From NCBI GenBank assembly GCA_964501655.1, contig CAZCTN010000014.1, forward strand, positions 1 through 64,000: 64,000 bases of DNA. The letters run 5' to 3'. The first letter of the stretch is position 1; every line of letters starts with the position of its first letter. Of the stretch, positions 25,255 to 34,180 are shown piece by piece. The notes under the pieces were generated by a model. The model saw nothing but the letters and a program-made list of their open reading frames with translations. It made no database searches and had not been told where the DNA came from. The translations under genes and the position numbers were made by a program. This DNA comes from JAAYJK01 sp964501655 (GTDB taxonomy: Bacteria > Bacillota > Syntrophomonadia > Syntrophomonadales > Syntrophomonadaceae).

Positions 25255-26790
25255 ATGAATAATGAACTAGTACTGGTACTTGATTTCGGAGGTCAGTATA
25301 ATCAGTTGATTGCCAGGCGAGTCCGGGAATTATCCGTTTATAGTGAGATGGTTCCTTTTGATATAAGTTATGAGGAAGTGGTTAAAAAGAATCCCGGGGG
25401 GATTATTCTGACCGGGGGACCCGAAAGTGTTCATGTGGAAAACGCACCCGCCTGCGATCCCAGGATATTCGAGATGGGAGTTCCGGTACTGGGAATTTGT
25501 TATGGAATGCAGCTTCTGGCTCATCATTACGGTGGAAAAGTAGCGGGGGGGCATATCCGCGAATACGGTCGCAGTATGCTGCGGGTTATCCAGCCCGGGG
25601 ATATCCTTTTCCGTGATCTGGAAGAGGACATGCAGGTATGGATGAGCCATGGTGATTCCATCGAGGAACTGCCGGTCGGGTTTCAGGCTACCGCACGTAC
25701 CGGTAACTGTCCCTTTGCGGCTATGAGCCATGCAGAATTGGGTTTGTATGGAGTTCAGTTTCATCCGGAGGTAAAACACACTGTTTGGGGTATGGATATT
25801 TTGAAAAAATTCCTGTTTGATGTCTGCGGGTTGAAAGGTGAATGGGATCTGGGTGATTTCATCGGGGACACAGTAGAAGAAATTCGCCATAAAGCAGGGG
25901 ACAGGAAGATATTATGTGCACTCAGCGGCGGGGTAGATTCTTCGGTTGCAGCTACCCTGGTCCATAAAGCGGTAGGCGATCAGCTTATCTGCGTATTTGT
26001 AGACAATGGACTCCTGCGCAAAGATGAGCCGGAACAGGTTGTGGATACTTTCCGCAACCAGATGCATATGAATCTGATAGCAGTTGACGCTAAAGATCGT
26101 TTCCTCAATAAGCTGGCCGGGGTAAAAGATCCGGAGCAGAAGCGTAAGATAATAGGAGAGGAATTCATTCGGGTATTCGAAGAAGAGAAGAACCAGCTGG
26201 GTGATATAGATTACCTGGTACAGGGGACTATTTATCCGGATATAATTGAAAGCGGCACCAGTACCGCACATACTATCAAGAGTCATCACAATGTGGGCGG
26301 GCTGCCGGAGGATATGGATTTTGAATTGATCGAACCGCTGCGGCTGCTGTTCAAGGACGAAGTCAGGCTTATCGGGGAGAGACTGGGTATTCCCAATGAG
26401 ATACTGTGGAGACAGCCCTTCCCCGGTCCCGGATTGGGAGTCAGGGTTCTAGAGGAGATTACCTGGGAAAAGCTCGAGCTTCTGAAAGAAGCAGACGCTA
26501 TTGTGAGGGAAGAAATAAAAAAGGCTGGGTTGGAAAATGACATCTGGCAGGCATTTGCAGTGCTTCCTCCCGTAAGGAGTGTAGGAGTTATGGGGGATGC
26601 CCGTACCTATGCCTATCCGGTAATAATCAGAGCGGTGGTAAGCGATGATGCCATGACCGCAGAATGGGCTCACCTGCCCTATGAACTGCTGGATATAATG
26701 GCCCGCCGGATTGTTAACGAGGTCCGGGGAATCAACCGGGTGGCCTATGACATAACCAGCAAACCCCCCGGCACCATTGAGTGGGAATAA
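25255..26790 (+). CDS. guaA: GMP synthase (glutamine-hydrolysing)
   Basis: 511 residues from the ATG at 25255; the frame extends eight codons upstream but GAGGTG fits this start. It aminates XMP to GMP. The class I amidotransferase half has Cys in GICYGMQ near residue 80 and His/Glu in GVQFHPEV near 167; the ATP pyrophosphatase half has the PP-loop LSGGVDSSVAA near 222, and the C-terminal dimerisation domain ends in TSKPPGTIEWE. It completes the purine set of this window: IMP comes from the pur operon downstream and from hpt. Confidence 0.97.
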   Translation: MNNELVLVLDFGGQYNQLIARRVRELSVYSEMVPFDISYEEVVKKNPGGIILTGGPESVHVENAPACDPRIFEMGVPVLGICYGMQLLAHHYGGKVAGGHIREYGRSMLRVIQPGDILFRDLEEDMQVWMSHGDSIEELPVGFQATARTGNCPFAAMSHAELGLYGVQFHPEVKHTVWGMDILKKFLFDVCGLKGEWDLGDFIGDTVEEIRHKAGDRKILCALSGGVDSSVAATLVHKAVGDQLICVFVDNGLLRKDEPEQVVDTFRNQMHMNLIAVDAKDRFLNKLAGVKDPEQKRKIIGEEFIRVFEEEKNQLGDIDYLVQGTIYPDIIESGTSTAHTIKSHHNVGGLPEDMDFELIEPLRLLFKDEVRLIGERLGIPNEILWRQPFPGPGLGVRVLEEITWEKLELLKEADAIVREEIKKAGLENDIWQAFAVLPPVRSVGVMGDARTYAYPVIIRAVVSDDAMTAEWAHLPYELLDIMARRIVNEVRGINRVAYDITSKPPGTIEWE

Positions 26791-26793
26791 GGA

Positions 26794-26830
26794 GGGAAAC
26801 CAAGGGGACAAGAACCGTCCCCTGTTTCCC
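26794..26830. terminator. GGGGAC hairpin between guaA and ParM-like gene
   Basis: GGGAAAC and AGGGGAC in the left arm pair with GTCCCCT and GTTTCCC in the right (two-base bulge) around AAGAACC. It is 4 bp after guaA and before the convergent gene end, so it probably terminates both. It resembles the palindrome at 4841-4912 (CAAGGGGAC). Confidence 0.7.
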
Positions 26831-26833
26831 AGG

Positions 26834-27718
26834 TTAGGTTTGGTGTTTGGAGGCGCACATCTTGTAGAAGCCGCGGGCATTGGCGAATACCGGGTCATTG
26901 CTTACTATTACCACCGGGAAGTATCGGCGCAGATATTTTTGCAGGAGTATTGCTCCACCTCCGCTTAAAATAACAATATTTTTTTTCAGGTTGCGGCTCA
27001 ACCATTTTCTTGACAAGTCGCCTAAGACTCTTCGGGTAAATTCTTCCAGCATTGCTTCTTGTATATCTTCCATACTCATTTCTTCATCATCCATGGCATT
27101 GGTAATTTCCAGAATACCATAAGGCAGGGTGCCTGAATCCCGGTCCAAGAGCTTTTCGCCGGCTACGGTACAAAAATTTATGGTTCGGGAGCCAATATCA
27201 ATAACCCGGACAATATCTTTTTTAGAGAAATTGCGGTTGTCTATTATTTTACCGGTCTCATCCAATACATAATCCCAGTAAGCTCCTTCGCCTTCAGCAG
27301 CTATGGTGATATATTGCACATTTAGCTTACGGTATTCCCGGTTAATCTTTACCTGATAATCGCCGCTGAGGAAGGTCAGGATTTCGCTTATACTTTCCGG
27401 CGTATACTGCTGTATGGGTATGCCGGTATTAACAGTAAAATTATCGTTGTTTTCAATGGCCAGGGCCAGGGCTGATAAGAATAATATTCTGGTTTCAGGC
27501 TGTACTTTGTTGTTTAAGAGCATCTGCCGACCAAAAAAGCTTTCCTCCACCAGATCGGCAATAAAATACTTTTCCCCATCAATTTCCACTTCGTAGTTGC
27601 CCCCAAAAGTAATCTTTCGGTCTCGCCATTCACCAACCCGGGCCTTAAATTGCAGCTTCTTTTGGGCAGTTACTACTTTTACTGAGTCGCGACCTACATC
27701 TATGCCGATACATTTCAC
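26834..27718 (-). CDS. ParM/StbA-like actin ATPase
   Basis: 294 residues, actin-like fold. The phosphate-1 loop is GIDVGRDSVKV near residues 4-14, the phosphate-2 loop VIDIGSRTINF near residue 175 and the adenosine motif ILSGGGA near residue 262. This is the ParM/StbA/AlfA group that forms polymerising filaments for plasmid segregation. No adaptor (ParR-like) gene or repeat-type centromere is visible beside it, so it is orphan here. It could serve a chromosomal element, cell organisation or a cryptic plasmid origin. ATG start with GAAAGGTG upstream. Confidence 0.75.
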   Translation of the reverse strand: MKCIGIDVGRDSVKVVTAQKKLQFKARVGEWRDRKITFGGNYEVEIDGEKYFIADLVEESFFGRQMLLNNKVQPETRILFLSALALAIENNDNFTVNTGIPIQQYTPESISEILTFLSGDYQVKINREYRKLNVQYITIAAEGEGAYWDYVLDETGKIIDNRNFSKKDIVRVIDIGSRTINFCTVAGEKLLDRDSGTLPYGILEITNAMDDEEMSMEDIQEAMLEEFTRRVLGDLSRKWLSRNLKKNIVILSGGGAILLQKYLRRYFPVVIVSNDPVFANARGFYKMCASKHQT

Positions 27719-27834
27719 CTTTCAAGTCTCCCTTCTGGAAACACGAGGGTGGGCCTCCTGTTTCCCATACTAATTGACCCATACACAAGTGAAAGGGAAA
27801 GGATCGCCCCTTCCTTTCCTGTGCCTGTATATGA

Positions 27835-28719
27835 TCAATCCATATTAAAATGAGCAAAAAACCAGTCGTCATTGTATTTGCATTTCTTATTCAAGGTCAG
27901 CCGCTGCTCCCAGACATCACTGGCGATGACCTCTACCATTACCTGGCCAAAACTGGTGTTGCCTTTTACCGCCTCGATGGTGCGGGCGATCCGGTCTTTG
28001 TTATATAATTTAAATGCCAGCCTTAAGTAGTTATAGACAATATTCTCGTACAGTACCGGGTAGGGTTTAGTGTTCCTGAACTTATGAAGGATACGCACTT
28101 CAGGGTTTAGGAATATCTTGTGTCCCTGCATCCATAACCTTATGCACAGATCGATATCTTCCAGTCCTACAATCCTAAAAGCCCCATCAAACCCTTCTAC
28201 TTCTCTGAAGGTCTGAGTCCTTATAGTCAAACCGGCTCCGCCGGCTAAAGGAATGGGAGTGAGTTCTTCTGCTGCCCGGGTTATCCAGCGCGGCTGCAGC
28301 CGGTTATCCAGAACCAGGCCGTAAACATCGGGATGGCTTGGGTTGAAGCTGCCTACCACGGGCGCCAGTACCTCAATGGCAGGATCCTCAAAGCAGTTAA
28401 TAATTTTATCCAGCCAGTACTTGCTGGGGATCATATGAGCATCCATAAAGACTAGTATATCTCCCCGGGCGGATTTCGCGGCCAGGTTTCTGGCCGCGGC
28501 TGGACCTAATACGTCGGTGCTGATCAAGCTTATATGATTGTCAAACAGATCATGCAAAAAATGGGTGGAATGGTCTGTTGAACCATCATCAACTACTATG
28601 ATTTCGTAGGGGATATCGGTTCGGGTAACTTCTATATGGTCAATAGTCTGTTTCAGGTTATGCCCTTCGTTCCTGGAGGCTATAATAATGGATGCTACTA
28701 TGCTTTTACTCAGATTCAA
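27835..28719 (-). CDS. Family 2 glycosyltransferase
   Basis: 294 residues. GT-A fold: SIIIASRNEGHNL near residue 11 and VVDDGSTD near 42, the DxD-like metal site FMDAH near 92, and GAGLTIRTQTF with GLEDIDLCIRLW near residues 165-190. It transfers a sugar from a nucleotide-sugar donor to an unknown acceptor; the layout resembles polypeptide-type GT2/GT27 enzymes. TTG start; the upstream gene's stop overlaps (TTGA), so translation is coupled. There is no membrane segment. Its paralogue is at 29106. Confidence 0.85.
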   Translation of the reverse strand: MNLSKSIVASIIIASRNEGHNLKQTIDHIEVTRTDIPYEIIVVDDGSTDHSTHFLHDLFDNHISLISTDVLGPAAARNLAAKSARGDILVFMDAHMIPSKYWLDKIINCFEDPAIEVLAPVVGSFNPSHPDVYGLVLDNRLQPRWITRAAEELTPIPLAGGAGLTIRTQTFREVEGFDGAFRIVGLEDIDLCIRLWMQGHKIFLNPEVRILHKFRNTKPYPVLYENIVYNYLRLAFKLYNKDRIARTIEAVKGNTSFGQVMVEVIASDVWEQRLTLNKKCKYNDDWFFAHFNMD

Positions 28720-29093
28720 GCTTTATCATCTCCCCGTAATCCAGTTAGGGAACGATTAATCTGATTGTTGCTGATGATAATATCCAGGCTTTGATTTCTG
28801 GCTGGATTCTGAATCCTGAAACGCTTTGGATCAACGTCCTTTACTACTCCATCGCTGGTCTCAATAACTGTATTTATCTGGATTTCATTTAATTCCCCTG
28901 CCGCTTGCTTGGCTGGCCAAGAGATTTCCAGCTCTGGCTCAGACGAGCAATCCAGAGGTTCTCCTGAGAATTCATCAAGTGCTGCCGCATTGGTCGGTGT
29001 TATATCTTTCGCGGCGGATAGATCCTGGTTTGCTTCATGTACCGGCTGCATCCGGTTCTTAATGCAGGCTATATACTTATCAATAATACTCAT
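28716..29093 (-). CDS. Hypothetical protein between two glycosyltransferases
   Basis: 125 residues, unknown family. Residues 1-60 are polar and probably disordered; 65-125 contain a possible beta-rich part (EIQINTVIETSDG, KRFRIQNPARNQSLDIIISNNQINRSL). It lies 12 bp after one GT2 gene and overlaps the next by four bases, so all three are one operon. It could be an acceptor or a partner of the transferases. ATG start with GAGGGAAAAG upstream. Confidence 0.6.
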   Translation of the reverse strand: MSIIDKYIACIKNRMQPVHEANQDLSAAKDITPTNAAALDEFSGEPLDCSSEPELEISWPAKQAAGELNEIQINTVIETSDGVVKDVDPKRFRIQNPARNQSLDIIISNNQINRSLTGLRGDDKA

Positions 29094-29105
29094 CTTTTCC
29101 CTCCC

Positions 29106-29990
29106 TCAAAAAGGTATGTTGAATTTAGCAAAAAACCAGTCATCATCATAGGTGCGCTGATACAGATATTTATTGCGCTGTTCAAGTGAGTCACTTAAAA
29201 TAATTTTAGTCAGAGTCCGAGCAGTATGCCTCCTGTCTCCCAGGGCCTCAATTATCCTGGCAATTCTGTCTTGATTAAAATGGCTTACGGCCATACGTAC
29301 CCGGTTATAGTGAAAATCAACGGGATTTACCTGATAAGGCGGTACTTTCCGGAAATGGTGGCCAATTTTAACCCAGGGGTTAACAAATATCTTGTAGCCG
29401 AACAACCAGAGCTTCAAAGAAATTTCCACGTCTTCATACCCCCAGGAGTTAAATCCCCGGTCGAAGCCATGAACTGCATCAAATGCGCTTTTGCGTATAG
29501 CCAGACAGGCGCCTGGCGCCAGAGGCACTTCTTGAATACCGGAAGGCCGTTCCAACCACTTTATCTCCAGGCTGTTGTCCCAGGTCTGCCCGTAACCCGC
29601 CCGGCGGTGCGGATCAAAAGGGCCAATACCCGGGCAAACGGCACTGACCTCAGGATTGTGGAAGGTTTCCAGCAGGGTGTGCAGCCACCCTTTTTGCATG
29701 ATTATGTGTCCATCACAGAATATTAGTATTTCCGCTCCTTCAGCCGATTCCGCTCCTAAATTGCGTGCCCCGGATGCTCCAATACCTTCGGTGGTAATAA
29801 GGACAATATCCTTATAATCTTTATTCTTTTGGCGCAGAAAATAGCAGGATCGATCTTTGGAACCATCGTCAATAACTATAATCGGGGTTTTTCCCCGGGC
29901 TTCGGTTCGAAGCATAAAATCCACCGTTTGTTTGGGCCTGATATTTTCATTTCTGCAGGGTATGATGATGGCGGCTTTTTTATTATCCAA
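29106..29990 (-). CDS. Family 2 glycosyltransferase, second copy
   Basis: 294 residues. IIIPCRNENIRPKQTVD near residue 8, VIDDGSKDRSC near 39, the metal site FCDGH near 90, and a GWGYEDVEISLKLW motif near 182. Same length and plan as the gene at 27835 (for example YDDWFFAKFN at the C-terminus, YNDDWFFAHFN in the other), so a paralogous pair. TTG start (CAA at 29988-29990). First gene of the three-gene operon; a terminator of the preceding gene lies just upstream at 30051-30081. Confidence 0.85.
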   Translation of the reverse strand: MDNKKAAIIIPCRNENIRPKQTVDFMLRTEARGKTPIIVIDDGSKDRSCYFLRQKNKDYKDIVLITTEGIGASGARNLGAESAEGAEILIFCDGHIIMQKGWLHTLLETFHNPEVSAVCPGIGPFDPHRRAGYGQTWDNSLEIKWLERPSGIQEVPLAPGACLAIRKSAFDAVHGFDRGFNSWGYEDVEISLKLWLFGYKIFVNPWVKIGHHFRKVPPYQVNPVDFHYNRVRMAVSHFNQDRIARIIEALGDRRHTARTLTKIILSDSLEQRNKYLYQRTYDDDWFFAKFNIPF

Positions 29991-30050
29991 GGTATTTCCT
30001 TCCCTTTGATTTACCCGGCTTTACTATCACAGCGGATGGAAGAATATTAA

Positions 30051-30081
30051 GATAACGGGCACAAAAAGCATACCCGTTATC
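30051..30081 (-). terminator. Terminator of the 30089 gene
   Basis: GATAACGGG at 30051-30059 pairs perfectly with CCCGTTATC at 30073-30081; on the minus strand the loop is T-rich and TTAATATTC follows. Confidence 0.7.
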
Positions 30082-30088
30082 CAGCTTA

Positions 30089-30466
30089 CTAGGGGTCAAC
30101 CGGAGTAGCAGTTCCGATATAAGGTGAAGCAGTACCTATAACAGCCGCATTCTGGAGGAAGAATATCTTGATAATAACATTTACATCCGGTGGCAGAGGT
30201 CCAAGAATAAATTGCCCGCAGTCGTCAGTTATAGCGTGCCCGATTGACTCCAGATTACAGGTGGTGGTTGGATCATCCTCAGGATCCAGCATTTTGAAAA
30301 ACTTTACTACGGCAGCAGGAACCGGAGTACCATCCGGGAAGCGGACGATACCGTGAATAACCTTTCTTTCATCAGGGACCAGGAAAAGATCCGCATCAAA
30401 TTGCTGGGCATCATCAGGGAAGTCACTGGTGGTGTTTACCACAAAGCGGGTTAGACGGTAGCCCAT
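30089..30466 (-). CDS. Carboxypeptidase-regulatory-like domain protein
   Basis: 125 residues, one beta-sandwich domain of the carboxypeptidase-regulatory (transthyretin-like) type: KVIHGIVRFPDGTPVPAAVV, GHAITDDCGQFILGPLP. It is nearly the same as the last 125 residues of the SBBP protein at 30611 (my count: about 101 of 125 identical), so it is a recent duplicate. No signal peptide. ATG with AAAGGAGG upstream. A sigma-K-like promoter lies at 30497-30525. Probably a surface or spore protein; function not known. Confidence 0.75.
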   Translation of the reverse strand: MGYRLTRFVVNTTSDFPDDAQQFDADLFLVPDERKVIHGIVRFPDGTPVPAAVVKFFKMLDPEDDPTTTCNLESIGHAITDDCGQFILGPLPPDVNVIIKIFFLQNAAVIGTASPYIGTATPVDP

Positions 30467-30496
30467 ATAAAACCTCCTTTCAAAACCATTCGATAT

Positions 30497-30525
30497 TAAT
30501 TTATGAGAAGCGAAAATAATCTGTT
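30497..30525 (-). promoter_or_regulatory. Sigma-K-like promoter of the 30089 gene
   Basis: On the minus strand AAC (30523-30525), 17 bases, then CATAAATTA (30497-30505): a full match to the sigma-K consensus, about 30 bases from the start codon. The -10 is identical to that at 12640. Confidence 0.55.
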
Positions 30526-30610
30526 CCCGTTAAAGCTATAATTATTTACCATTTTAGCCATAATTTCCATAATATTCTTGCTAATTAACATTCATCAGCG
30601 GTATCAGCCA

Positions 30611-33127
30611 CTATGGGTCTATGGGGGTGGCAGTACCTATATATGGTATTGGAGTGCCAAATGCGGAAGCGTTTTGCAGGAAGAAAACCTTGATAATTAC
30701 GTTTACATCTGCCGGCAATGGCCCCAAAAGGAACTGCCCGCAGTCATCGGTGATAGCATGCCCGATTGACTCCAGATCGCAGGTGGTTTCCGGGTCATCC
30801 GCGGGATTTAACATCTTGAAGAATTTTACTACGGCAGCCGGAACCGGAGTACCATCCGGGAACCGCACGGTGCCGTGAATGACTTTTCGGTCATCAGGAA
30901 CCAGGAAGAAGTCAGCATCATACTGCTGGGCATCATCCGGGAAATCATCGCCAGTGTTAATCACATAACGAACCAGGCGGTAGATCCCGCCCGGAAGAGG
31001 TGGGGCCTGGAAATCGAATTTGGTAACGAAACCATCCGAGAATCCCATAAAACCAGGCATTATTTCCTGAAAAGCTCCGGGTGTGACCGGGAAGTTTTCC
31101 GAGAAGGTTACCCCGGTTAAATACACATTTCCCAGATCATCCATTGCTATACCCTGGGCAATATCTTGGTTCAGCCCACCCAGGAAAGTCGAATACAGCA
31201 AGGAAGATCCGTCAGCATTGAGCTTTATAAGAAAGACGTCAGTGTTACCCCCATAGGAGATCTGGTAAGCATCCGGACTAACCGGGAAGTCCAAGGAATT
31301 GGTAGATCCTGTAACATACACATTGCCATCGTTATCCAAAAGGATAGCCAGCCCCTGGTCATCGCCAGTACTTCCGCCAATAAATGTTGACCAGACCAGA
31401 TCAGAGCCATCCTGGTTTAATTTGGTCACGGTTACATCGAAAAAGGCCTGCAGCGTTTCCTGATAAGCTCCCGGAGTGGTAGGAAAATCAGGAGAATTGC
31501 TGTATCCGCACACATAAGCAAAATTATCGGAATCAGTGGTTATTGACCTGGATTCATCGTGGATACTGCCTCCGAGATAAGTGGAATAGATTAGAGCAGT
31601 AGCATCTGAGTTAAGCTTGCTAATGAAACCACAGGTATCACCGGCAAATAAGGTTCGATATGCCCCAGGGGTTACCGGAAAGTCATTGGATAAAGTAACC
31701 CCGCATACGTAGGTGTTTTTGTCGCTGTCTACTGCCAGGGATTGACACGAATCCATGCCGCTGCCCCCCAGATACGTACAATAAACAATAGTAGATGCAT
31801 CCTTATCGATTTTCATGAGATAACCATCGTTCATACCGCTGATTATAGGCTGCACAGCTCCTGGGGTAACCGGAAGGTTGGTTGAAGTGGTCTCGCCGGC
31901 TATATATACGTCTTCATCACTATCCAGTGCCAGGCTGAAGATATAATCGAATCCATCTCCACCATAGGCTAGAGACCATATTAATGAATCTCCGGCAGGA
32001 TTGAGTTTGGTTAAAAACGGGCTGGTATTTATCAGTGGGGAAGAGGGGATTGCGGTTACTGGAAAATCTGGAGAGGTAGTCATGCCGCCCACGATAACAT
32101 TTAAGGCTGAGTCCAGGACCAGAGCGTTGGCCATATCAACTCCGCTTCCACCCAGATAGGTAGACCATATCAAAGATACTCCGGAAGTATCCATTTTAGT
32201 AATGAATGCGTCGTAGGCACCTGCGTTGTCGAGCTGGAATACTCCCGGGGTGGTGGGAAAGTCTCCGGAAAAGGTTGCCCCGCTGACATACGCGTATCCT
32301 GAGCTGTCTACTGCTATGGAGCGTCCTTCATCGTTTTGATTTCCTCCCAGATAGGTGGAATAGTCCAGGCCGGGATCAATAACCAGGGAATAAGCTGGAT
32401 CATAGTCCTCAGAAATACAGAAGCCATGAACAGATTCACTGCTTGCAGTATGGTCCAGGAAGAATTCTCCTGCCACCTCTACCTTTTTTCCATTAATGAC
32501 CTGATAACAAAAGGGTGCACAATCGGTCATGGTACCAACGCAGCTTTGGATTTGCAGGTTGCCTTTTTCATCCAGTATAACATTATCGGCTCCAGCGTAA
32601 CTGAGACGTATAAGGTTAATATCAGCGCCAGGTTGGACCCTAAATTCATATTTTACCTGGCCCTTCTTGCCTTTCAGCTGCATATCGATACCGGGCCATA
32701 GGTTGCGATAGCTGATTTGATGGTAGACCGGGATACCGGTAAACCATTTGCTGGGTTCCTGGCCGCTGAAGAAATTAACTCGGGCAGTACCCTCCTGCTC
32801 TGCCAGAATTGCCACCCCCGGGTTGGCTTCGATAAAGCGCAGTGACAGCAACAGACCCAGATCCTTGGTGGAATTGTTTTGACTCTCTGGAAACAAGGTT
32901 TTGGGATCAGGGGAGCTATGATGGTGGGCAGGTTTTACAAACGCAAATAGAATTTCGTCTCTATTGAAATGAATGGCAGAATTGGCCTCCCGACTGTAGT
33001 ATAGTGAAGGGGCTTTACTTTGGCCATGGTTGGGAATAAAATTCATCGGCATATCATGGAATCTGCTGGCAGCAGTTGTGCCTCTGATGGGTCCTGTCTG
33101 AACCGGCTCAAATTTTTTTGTGAACAA
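30611..33127 (-). CDS. SBBP seven-repeat beta-propeller protein
   Basis: 838 residues from the TTG at 33127 (AAGGAGGTG upstream; an ATG six codons earlier overlaps that site). Residues 1-260 resemble the N-terminal DUF7948 domain (FIPNHGQ, then LSYAGADN near 185). About residues 270-700 hold seven SBBP repeats, each near 57 residues and starting (S)TYLGG with a DFPTTPGA turn; seven fit one closed propeller. The C-terminal 125 residues match the protein at 30089. No signal peptide or anchor. It is co-oriented with the 30089 gene and may be a large spore-surface protein. Other possibilities are an intracellular scaffold or non-classical export. Confidence 0.8.
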   Translation of the reverse strand: MFTKKFEPVQTGPIRGTTAASRFHDMPMNFIPNHGQSKAPSLYYSREANSAIHFNRDEILFAFVKPAHHHSSPDPKTLFPESQNNSTKDLGLLLSLRFIEANPGVAILAEQEGTARVNFFSGQEPSKWFTGIPVYHQISYRNLWPGIDMQLKGKKGQVKYEFRVQPGADINLIRLSYAGADNVILDEKGNLQIQSCVGTMTDCAPFCYQVINGKKVEVAGEFFLDHTASSESVHGFCISEDYDPAYSLVIDPGLDYSTYLGGNQNDEGRSIAVDSSGYAYVSGATFSGDFPTTPGVFQLDNAGAYDAFITKMDTSGVSLIWSTYLGGSGVDMANALVLDSALNVIVGGMTTSPDFPVTAIPSSPLINTSPFLTKLNPAGDSLIWSLAYGGDGFDYIFSLALDSDEDVYIAGETTSTNLPVTPGAVQPIISGMNDGYLMKIDKDASTIVYCTYLGGSGMDSCQSLAVDSDKNTYVCGVTLSNDFPVTPGAYRTLFAGDTCGFISKLNSDATALIYSTYLGGSIHDESRSITTDSDNFAYVCGYSNSPDFPTTPGAYQETLQAFFDVTVTKLNQDGSDLVWSTFIGGSTGDDQGLAILLDNDGNVYVTGSTNSLDFPVSPDAYQISYGGNTDVFLIKLNADGSSLLYSTFLGGLNQDIAQGIAMDDLGNVYLTGVTFSENFPVTPGAFQEIMPGFMGFSDGFVTKFDFQAPPLPGGIYRLVRYVINTGDDFPDDAQQYDADFFLVPDDRKVIHGTVRFPDGTPVPAAVVKFFKMLNPADDPETTCDLESIGHAITDDCGQFLLGPLPADVNVIIKVFFLQNASAFGTPIPYIGTATPIDP

Positions 33128-33286
33128 TATTTCACCTCCTTGCATATATAAGCCATGGTTTTGTTAATGTCATGACTACATTAAGTTATTCAAATGATCT
33201 GTTATTTGCTACCAGTTTAAGCAAAGAAAGTGAATGAATCTATAAAAAAATCACCAATACCTGTGCTTTAAATATTCCCGCAAAAT

Positions 33287-33317
33287 ACCCCGGAAAATAA
33301 TTTGTATTTCCCGGGGT
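33287..33317 (-). terminator. Hairpin downstream of the GerMN gene
   Basis: ACCCCGG and CCGGGGT arms (33287-33293, 33311-33317) around an AT-rich loop, followed on the minus strand by TATTTTGC. Confidence 0.6.
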
Positions 33318-33366
33318 GTTTATGTCAATAGTTTTAAGTTCAGCTGGATGGCATAGTTGCCGCTGC

Positions 33367-33921
33367 TTAAGAGTCAGCCGGCAGGATATAACTCTCATTT
33401 CTTTCCAGGGGCTGGCTGGTATCCCAGTGACCCAGCAGTGAATCAACTTTTTCTCCTTCTACCAGGATTTGTACTCTCTCAATATTGCTTAACTCAGTTA
33501 AAGAGTTTACCAGCGACATAAGGGTAATGGTCTCGCCGGCACTTCCTCCCCAGTGTTTGCTTATAATATCCTGGGAAAAATCAACCATGGCGGTGCCCTC
33601 TTCCACTATAAGTGATAAAAGACGGGTCTCCGGAGGAATAGTGGGATACAGGCTGCTGTCATTTGGACCGGCTATCAATTCCTGTACCACCAACGAAGGA
33701 AGTTCTTCCGGGTTTTCAGTTTCTGCCATACGCTGTTCGGCGACTAAACCGGCAGCGCCTTCTTCCGCAAAATAAAGGGTCAGTTCCGTCTGCTCACCCG
33801 TTATCGGAGGCTGAGCGTTATTGGGATCGTCTGTTTTCTCGGCTGTAGTGCATCCGGCAACCAAGAGCGCTAAGATTAAAAGACCGCTTAAAAACAGGCC
33901 TGTAAGTTGCTGGTGTTTCAT
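33367..33921 (-). CDS. GerMN-domain lipoprotein
   Basis: 184 residues. A lipoprotein signal peptide (LILALLVAGC, lipobox Cys near residue 24) precedes a low-complexity linker and a GerMN domain (about 47-165: LTLYFAEEG, LVVQELIAGP, PPETRLLSL, AMVDFSQD). GerMN occurs in spore germination proteins such as GerM and in anchored Gram-positive lipoproteins. Likely attached to the membrane outside the cytoplasm. ATG with GGAAG upstream. It is the only classically exported protein in this accessory stretch. Confidence 0.85.
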   Translation of the reverse strand: MKHQQLTGLFLSGLLILALLVAGCTTAEKTDDPNNAQPPITGEQTELTLYFAEEGAAGLVAEQRMAETENPEELPSLVVQELIAGPNDSSLYPTIPPETRLLSLIVEEGTAMVDFSQDIISKHWGGSAGETITLMSLVNSLTELSNIERVQILVEGEKVDSLLGHWDTSQPLERNESYILPADS

Positions 33922-34180
33922 TATTTAACTTCCTTTCCTATAATTCTCTTATCATATTATATACGCAGATGGTCCAAATAATCATACACTATCCCAAATA
34001 ATTCACCGTTAGAAAGTGATTAGAAGAGCTAATTATTACTTGGGAGTACTGAGAAGTATAGTCCTTCTCCCGGCGGGCAAGAATTCTATTTACAGAAAAC
34101 AGGCATAAAAATAGACAAAAGAGATGAGGGGTCTCAATGAGGACCTGTATGACAGGACCCACTGTAAAAGGAGGATAGCT

